Below are positions 57,951-64,000 of a stretch of DNA of 64,000 nucleotides, one piece after another. This DNA is from Sphagnum compactum (Eukaryota > Bryophyta > Sphagnopsida > Sphagnales), in NCBI GenBank assembly GCA_965153455.1, contig OZ234499.1, positions 7,574,515 through 7,638,514 of the forward strand, read 5' to 3'. The translations under genes and the position numbers were made by a program. Numbering within the stretch: the first letter of the stretch is position 1; each line of letters starts with the position of its first letter. The notes below the pieces were generated by a model, which did not search any database, was not told the origin of the DNA, and worked only from the letters and a program-made list of their open reading frames with translations.

Positions 57951-58530
57951 CATTGTTAAGGGGGTAGGATGAATACATGATTTTGGATGAATGAGGCATT
58001 TAGGATAGGGACTGATTAGGGAACTTTGTTCATTTGGATTTGGAATTCTTGTTAGTTTTGATCATGGTGATGTGACTTGGGATGGTTCAAAAGGGGGAGA
58101 GTTCTAAAAATAAGGAGATTCTTAGACACAAAGTTTTGAGAAGAATAAGAAGAGCTGTAAGTACTTGTGATGATAAAACCATAGATTCTATTTTGATATA
58201 TTTGGATTTTTACAAAAGAACATGGGATTCTACTATATTTTGATTCATGTTTATAGTAATACGGAGAAGCACAGACTTCTATAGTGTATTGTTGTGTGAA
58301 TTGTTTGTAGTATTAGAATATGATGAAATGAATTGTGATTTTGTTTCTGGATTTTTTTACAATGTATTCTGAAGTGCAGATTCTAGTTAGATGAAATAAC
58401 TATAAATTTATTGTTTTAATGAATGGCAGTGTTAAAATGTTGATAATTAAGGCAGAAATAGTGAATGTATGCATGTGATATGCAAATTTATTGTTATAGT
58501 AGTGTGAAATATTTTGTAGGTATTAAATTT
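57951..58530 (+). repeat. Dispersed repeat family 3, copy B
   Basis: Inverted partner of 11028-11649, starting CATTGTTAAGGGGGTAGGATG and ending after TAGTAGTGTGAAATATTTTGTAGG. Like copy A it is flanked by a T-rich tandem array. Confidence 0.75.
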
Positions 58531-58539
58531 TAGGTCTAT

Positions 58540-58965
58540 CATTCATCATGCCACTTTTCTTCCTACTTGTTGTCATCATTCCTATATTTGCACATTGCCA
58601 TTTCTTTCGTTGTTTTTTTCATCATTGTTTCTATTCCTATGTGTCACCATTATTCTTGCTATTGGTCATTATCAATACTCTTGCTCCTACATGTCACCAT
58701 CATTCCTATCCTTGTTCATTGTGTGGTTCTTGTTCCTACTCATTGTCATCATTCCTATTCTTCATGTTGCCATTATTCCTATGCATTGCCATCTTTCTTG
58801 TTCCTACAGGTTGCAATTGTTATTATTCTTACTCTTCTTCTTATGCATTGCCATCACTCTTGTTCTTATGCATTGCCATCATTCTTGCTCGTGTATTACC
58901 ATTGTTCATAGTCACCATTACAACTTTTTGCCCCTACTTGTCGTTGTAGCTCTTGTTTTTGTTCA
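58540..58965. repeat. Degenerate minisatellite, about 30-36-bp units
   Basis: Units of the form TTGTTCCTAYRCATTGCCATCATTC recur about 12 times. Three frames stay open for 110-130 codons, giving His/Ser/Leu-rich translations with no protein character. Confidence 0.75.
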
Positions 58966-60019
58966 CTAACAAGTAACATTCATTGCCCACTATTGCTTAA
59001 CCGTGTTCATTTTTATTTAGGTTTCGGGTCATGCTCAACATTGGTTGTTGTACTCATCAAACTAGGTAACTTTTTTACCTATTTGCTCTTCCATATTGTT
59101 GCTTACTCTTGTTCACAACCACTTGCTCTTGTTCATTGCGTTTGATTTGGTGCATTTCAAATTGGTATTTACTTGTTCCTCTACTATGCACAATTATGGG
59201 AAAAGGGAGTTGAAAGGTATCTAATTTTAAGCTTCAAGCTTTTTTAAGCTTAAAGGAAAACATTTGGTTTTTTTCCTTGGTTTATTTGTATTGTTTGATT
59301 GTTTCTTTTTTTGTGTTTATTTGCGTAGTTTGTATTTATTTATGTTGGGATTATGTACTTAGTTTTTTTGGTATATGTATGTTAAATTTATATTTTGAAT
59401 GGTAATCAATCAACATCTTTGTTGTTTGTTATGTGTAGGATTTAGTTTAACATTGTGTTAAATTTTTTCCATTGCATTACATTTGCACTTTGCATTTCCT
59501 TTGGAATGATGAAGAAAGGAGAAAAAGGGAGTCATTTTTCCCTTGTAAGTGTTTGGATTTTCATTTCACAGAGCTAAGATAATTTAACTTTTAAAATGTT
59601 TTTTTTGAAAACTACTATTTTAGCAAAACTTGCACGTTTTTTGAATCATCCACCATGTTGCGTAAATTTTTTATGGAAAATGGTTAATAAAATAAAAATG
59701 AAAACATAAGAACAATTGAAAATGAATAAAGTGACATTTGTCTCAATGAAACATGTTAAAAAATAATCCAAGTCTACAAATTGTAGATTACATAGTTAAA
59801 AAATGAAAAAAATAATGCAAATCAATTTCCAAAAATTGGACACCTAAAGGAAATAATGGATTGGCCACAATAAAAATACATTATGTTGGGTTTTTTTATT
59901 GTGTTAACGATGAAAATGATATTGGAAAGGAGTCATCAAATTATGTGATGTATCATTTGTTACAATATTCTTATGAATGCACACTATGATAAATGTGTTC
60001 ACAACGCCTAGAATACCCT
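58966..60019. other. Intergenic, AT-rich
   Basis: No supported feature. Confidence 0.4.
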
Positions 60020-60420
60020 ATAATTAGAGCTCCAAAACAACTAATATACAACTGCATTGCAACTATCTCATGGAAATACAACAAATTAATAAATAAAATG
60101 TCACGTCAAAAAATCAAAAAGTTATATTGTAGTTGTAAATTAGTTGCAAGATGTATATTTATACAATACAATGTATGCATTGTATATACGGTTGTAGTCA
60201 ACCATATTTGACTTTGTTGATAAGTTGCACTTTAGTCGCATGTAACAACTACATCACAACTAGGATAAATTTAGTTACTAATCAACGATTACTTTGCAAC
60301 AAATGTACGGCCTTGAGTAACACATATGATCATGCCATGTGTATACATTTCCATCGCCCAATATATATGACATTTCAACTTGCTTGCAACTAGTATACAA
60401 TTATATTTCAATCAAAATTT
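60020..60420. repeat. Third cluster of AGTTGY / GCAACT words
   Basis: TTGTAGTTGTAAATTAGTTGCAAG, GGTTGTAGTC, AAGTTGCACTTTAGTCGCA and ACAACTACATCACAACTA occur here with many similar words in both orientations. The vocabulary matches 29055-29345 and 30985-31240. Confidence 0.45.
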
Positions 60421-60529
60421 GGAATTTAAAAATATGAAATTTAGGCAGGAAACCTTTAAACAAGTGACACATGATAGTATATCAACAAATCTACCCCAAT
60501 GCATCAACGACCTTCATGCGCTTATGCTT

Positions 60530-61085
60530 ATGGGCTTTTGTTTTTGCTCTTAGAGGTTGAAGGTTTTTCTTTTTGCTCTTAGAGAAATTGAAGGCTTTTG
60601 TTTTTGCTCTTGGAAGTTGAAGGTTGAAGGTTCTTGTTTTTGCTCTTAAAGAGGTTGAAGGTTCTTGCTCTTAGAGAGGTTGAAGGTTTTTGCTCTTGCT
60701 TTTGAATGTTGAAGGTTTTTGTTGTTTCTTTTGAATGTTGAAGGTTCTTGCTCATACTTTTGGATGTTGAAGGTTCTAACTTTTACTTTTGATGTTAAAG
60801 GTTATTATTGTTACTCTTAAATGTTCAAACTTCTTACTTTTGGTTTTAGATGTTGAAAGTTTTTGCTCTTACTCTTGGATATTGAAGGTTCTTACTTTTG
60901 TTCTTGGATGTTGAAGGTTTTTGCTCTTATTCTTAGATGTTGAAGGTTTTTACTTTTGGATGTTGAAGGTTCTTACTTTTACTCTTGGATGTTGACGGTT
61001 TTGGTTCTTGCTCTTAGATGTTGAAGGTTTTTGCTTTTGGATGTTAAAGGTTCTTATTTTTACTCTTGGATGTTGAAGGTTTGTC
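60530..61085. repeat. About 36-bp minisatellite, roughly 16 units
   Basis: The unit is GGATGTTGAAGGTTCTTACT followed by TTTACTCTT, with many one-base variants. The array is directional (all units on one strand) and ends abruptly at both sides. Confidence 0.9.
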
Positions 61086-62149
61086 ATTCTTGGTTTTTTG
61101 TTTATTTATATATATTTAAAAAAATGATGTGAAAATATACTCCATTTTATTTAAAAGTTGATTGTACAAGTTTAGTTTAATTTATAATGATGAAAGATTT
61201 ATGAAAGTTTTTTTTTTAATGATAATCATGTTACATATGTTTTGTTTTATGTTTGAACATTTGTGATGATTTTTGTTGTTTTTATGTTGTAAGGTTGAAC
61301 TTTCATTATGTTTCAATCCTTCAACATCAAAATTATGTATACAAGGTAAAATTCTTTCAAAAGTACCTTAAATTGTAATTCAGTTTACTTGATTATAAGC
61401 ACAATATTTGATTTTATTTGCAAGTGTACAAAATATAATTTATTTTGTATCAATGTTCTACATACGTTGCATTTTAGTGACCAATAACTTACATGTTAGC
61501 GCAATACAGTTGTAAACCAATTTTCTTCAAATTGAAGGGATTTTTTTTTTTTGACATTACAATGTTATGATATGCTATTGATTTCATTTCACATTTGGAA
61601 CTAAATATCATAACATGGCAAATTTCAAGTAGATAAGGTGGATTAAAAAATTGCATGGCTCAAGTTCCATTTTAACAAAAATAGAAAAAAACATTCATTT
61701 ATGAAACATAATGTTTTAAATGACAATATTTTATTGTTGTGGGTCATCATTTTTATGATCTGACCTTTTGTTTAGATAGAAAAAAATGTTTGTTATAAAT
61801 AACTTGGGCATTATATTTAGATTCATAGTTAAATTGTTTTTTGATAAAAACATATTCTAATTTTTTTGGTAATGTATTTTTCAACATGGAATGTCAATTT
61901 ATTTAAAGTTTCAAATCCATTTAATGTTTATGAATAATGATGTCCAATGCAATTCAAGATTATCTACTATAAATAGGATAACATGATAATGGTTGTGTGA
62001 AGTTTGTATAATTGCATTGTAAGTTGTAATTTAATTGTTTAGTACTATTAAAATCAACTACCATACAATTTCTTTCAAACCCAAATTCAAACACCTAGTT
62101 GCAACTTAGTCACTAAATCCTTTATTTTCATTTCATCTTTAGTTGTAAG
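61086..62149. other. Intergenic, AT-rich
   Basis: AGTTGYAA words appear again from about 62020; otherwise nothing supported. Confidence 0.4.
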
Positions 62150-62500
62150 TTAACTGCAAAGGATAGGAACATAATTCATTGCTCAAATGTATAAATGAAA
62201 TAATTAAAAATAATAATTTGTTAGAGTAGTTATAAAGTAGTTGTAAATAAGTTGCAAAACATAAGGATATTTAGAATCGATTTGTCAAATGGATGAATGA
62301 AATAATGAAATAATATATTTGTTGAATTACTTGTAAATAGTTGTAGAAAAACATAAGAACAAAATTCATTCATCAAATGGATGAATGAAATAATTGAAGA
62401 TTATATTTGTCAAACTAGTTGTAAAATAGTTGTAAATAAATTGCAAAAGGTATTAACATATGTCATTCGTCGACAAATGGATGAAAAGTCACGTTGGCAT
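62150..62500. repeat. Diverged tandem repeat, about 90-100-bp units
   Basis: CAAATGGATGAATGAAATAAT, or close variants, occurs near 62186, 62287, 62378 and 62473. Between copies lie TAGTTGTAAAATAGTTGTAAAT and GCAAAAACATAAG blocks in the same order. Confidence 0.75.
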
Positions 62501-63315
62501 TTCATTCGCCACGTTGGAATGTGTGTGAAAATCTGACATGGAGATTAGTTACAAAGAAGTCGCATATAATTGCATGTGAGTTGCACCATATATATTTGAT
62601 ATTGTATACAACATAAGGTGTCTGCTACAACTATAAAACCTAGTTGCAAGCCCAGTTGTAAAACCTTATATGTTCTCATAGTGGCATTTAATTCAAGGAC
62701 TAAAGAAAAAAAAATGTATAATAACATATTATAAGACTATGGCATAATAACCATGAAAAAAATTTGCAGGTGTAAACCGATGTGCTAATATTGCAAAAAC
62801 GTTTGAAGAGGAAGTAGATAATCTAATGAAAGGAATTATGGAAAGACAACTATTAAAGAAGAGGCCTAATGTGTTTAACAATGTAGTACATAGTTTTTTG
62901 GTGTAAAAGATCCCTTAAAAAAGGATGATGTATAGCAAAAATATTTTTTACAAAAGCTTGACCTTTTGATTGTGAAGATCATTTGCTTATGCAATTTGTG
63001 AAAAATGTTTAGTTTTTGTTATGGACACCACTTTCACATGATGAATGGAGTTCATTCATATGGATGTCCATCCATAACTTATAGTTAACTCATAATTCAA
63101 TTCAAATTAATTCTCAGTTCATTTTCATTAACTTTTTGTTCATTCTCGAGTTTTTATAATCCATTCTTAGCTATTTTTAGTTTATTCATAGTTCATTTTT
63201 AGTTAAGTCCTATTTAATTCGTAATCATTTATAATTAAGAAGTTTTTTGAGAAACTTCCTTATTCGATGGGCACATGGAAAGCACTATGGAAACTTCTTT
63301 GAGCTAGGTCTTCGA
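62501..63315. other. Intergenic with one exon-like frame
   Basis: A TTTGCAG acceptor at 62763-62769 is followed by a frame open to a TAA at 62904-62906 (about 45 codons, charged, containing FEEEVDNLMKGIMERQLL). Composition suggests a terminal exon of a decayed gene; no upstream exon was found. The stretch 63060-63240 has repeated AGTTCATT words. Confidence 0.3.
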
Positions 63316-63605
63316 AGGGGTATAAATAGAAGTAGGACCCCCATTACCTTTAGTTTGTTCAACACCAGTTTAAATTATGATCTTATACCATAACCTTGTT
63401 ATGTTATTTTCATGTTTACATTTTTTTATTTAATTGCAATAAAAAAAATTTGTACTTTGGTTTTACACACTTTTGTTATTAACTTAACTCTTTGTATTTT
63501 TATGTTTTTATGTTTTTATGTCTTGGTTCTTTTGTTTTGTGTTTTGGATTTAAATGTAGACCTATCCTTTCATCATTTGTCTCTGTAATTTTGGTGCCCA
63601 TGATA
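63316..63605 (+). mobile_element. LTR-like fragment (R/U5 end), copy 2
   Basis: Same block order as 14711-14975: TATAAATAG, TAGGACCCCCATTACCTTTA, TTGTTCAACACCAGTTT, CATAACCTTGTT, an AATAAA signal, then TTGGTGCCCATGA. The TGGTGCCCATGA after the T-rich end could be a primer-binding site. No coding region follows within the window. Confidence 0.45.
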
Positions 63606-64000
63606 GATTTACACTTATGTCCTTAAGTTGTTTTCCTTTTTAAAAAATAATTTTCATACAAATATTGCATAACTTGGTGGAAAAACTAAACAAAAGCATA
63701 TTTAGTTAAAATTAGTAAATTATATTTGTAAAATTATGGATCAAAACATGCTAATAGGACTCAATGTGATTACTTTATAAAAGAACTTGGGTTATTTTGT
63801 AATCCTTTTGATTTTTTCATAAAAAAGAAATTTTGAATGAATTTTTTACAACTTATTGTTAAAACTACTTATAATTGTTCCAATACATCACATGTTTTGT
63901 GTTGATTTTTGTTGAATAAAAATGAATTTTTTAAAAGTGTACAAATTTTGCATTTTGTCTTGAAAAAAATCATAATTTCAAATCATTTCAATATATGCTA
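63606..64000. other. Window end, AT-rich
   Basis: No supported feature; it may be the start of the internal region of the LTR-like fragment. Confidence 0.3.

Noticed and set aside
58548-58969. Three overlapping frames of 114-133 codons
   Set aside because: All three frames are open because the minisatellite lacks A-rich stop codons; none has protein character.

Overview
The window looks like a gene-poor, AT-rich nuclear region of a land plant or streptophyte alga. Three things point there. A complete plant-type mannosylglycerate synthase gene is present (GT78; from family knowledge, eukaryotic members are reported from seedless plants). A plant-style chromodomain Ty3/gypsy element has an initiator-Met tRNA primer site. 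A CACTA-type foldback MITE lies nearby. A large-genome charophyte such as Chara would fit a density of about one gene per 60 kb, but that is inference, and a moss, liverwort or lycophyte cannot be excluded.

Layout. 1-2140: a 61-bp tandem repeat at the window edge, then featureless sequence. 2143-9960: the only convincing intact host gene (mannosylglycerate synthase, 5650-6945, minus strand) with a GC-richer upstream region carrying four DRE-type cores and one ABRE. The gene is bracketed by two direct copies of a roughly 0.75-kb dispersed repeat; a strong foldback lies just outside the left copy. 11,000-14,500: one arm of an inverted 0.6-kb repeat pair, two blocks of degenerate tandem repeats with long poly-C/poly-G runs, and the CACTA MITE. 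14,700-17,150: an LTR-like fragment and a decayed pogo-type transposase. 17,150-26,300: nearly empty AT-rich sequence. 26,500-28,200: a decayed gene with a RING-like end. 29,000-33,000: tandem repeats and a decayed Lys/Pro-rich reading frame. 33,677-34,496: a solo LTR with a perfect target-site duplication. 34,739-35,170: a 32-bp minisatellite. 35,212-36,865: a decayed multi-exon gene of an unnamed cysteine-rich family.

40,455-47,851 (minus strand) is a full-length chromovirus retrotransposon. Its two 1,035-bp LTRs are identical as far as I can read, and its 5-bp target-site duplication is perfect, so it is very young, yet one in-frame stop interrupts reverse transcriptase. It landed in the second copy of an older 210-bp tandem duplication. 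49,100-50,670: a decayed zinc-finger (BED-like) transposase-type gene. 50,700-64,000: AT-rich sequence with minisatellites, the second arm of the 0.6-kb inverted repeat, and a second LTR-like fragment.

Functionally, the window holds one working-looking osmolyte gene in a landscape built by retrotransposons, decayed DNA-transposon genes and minisatellites. Coordinates of diverged repeats were set by eye and are approximate.
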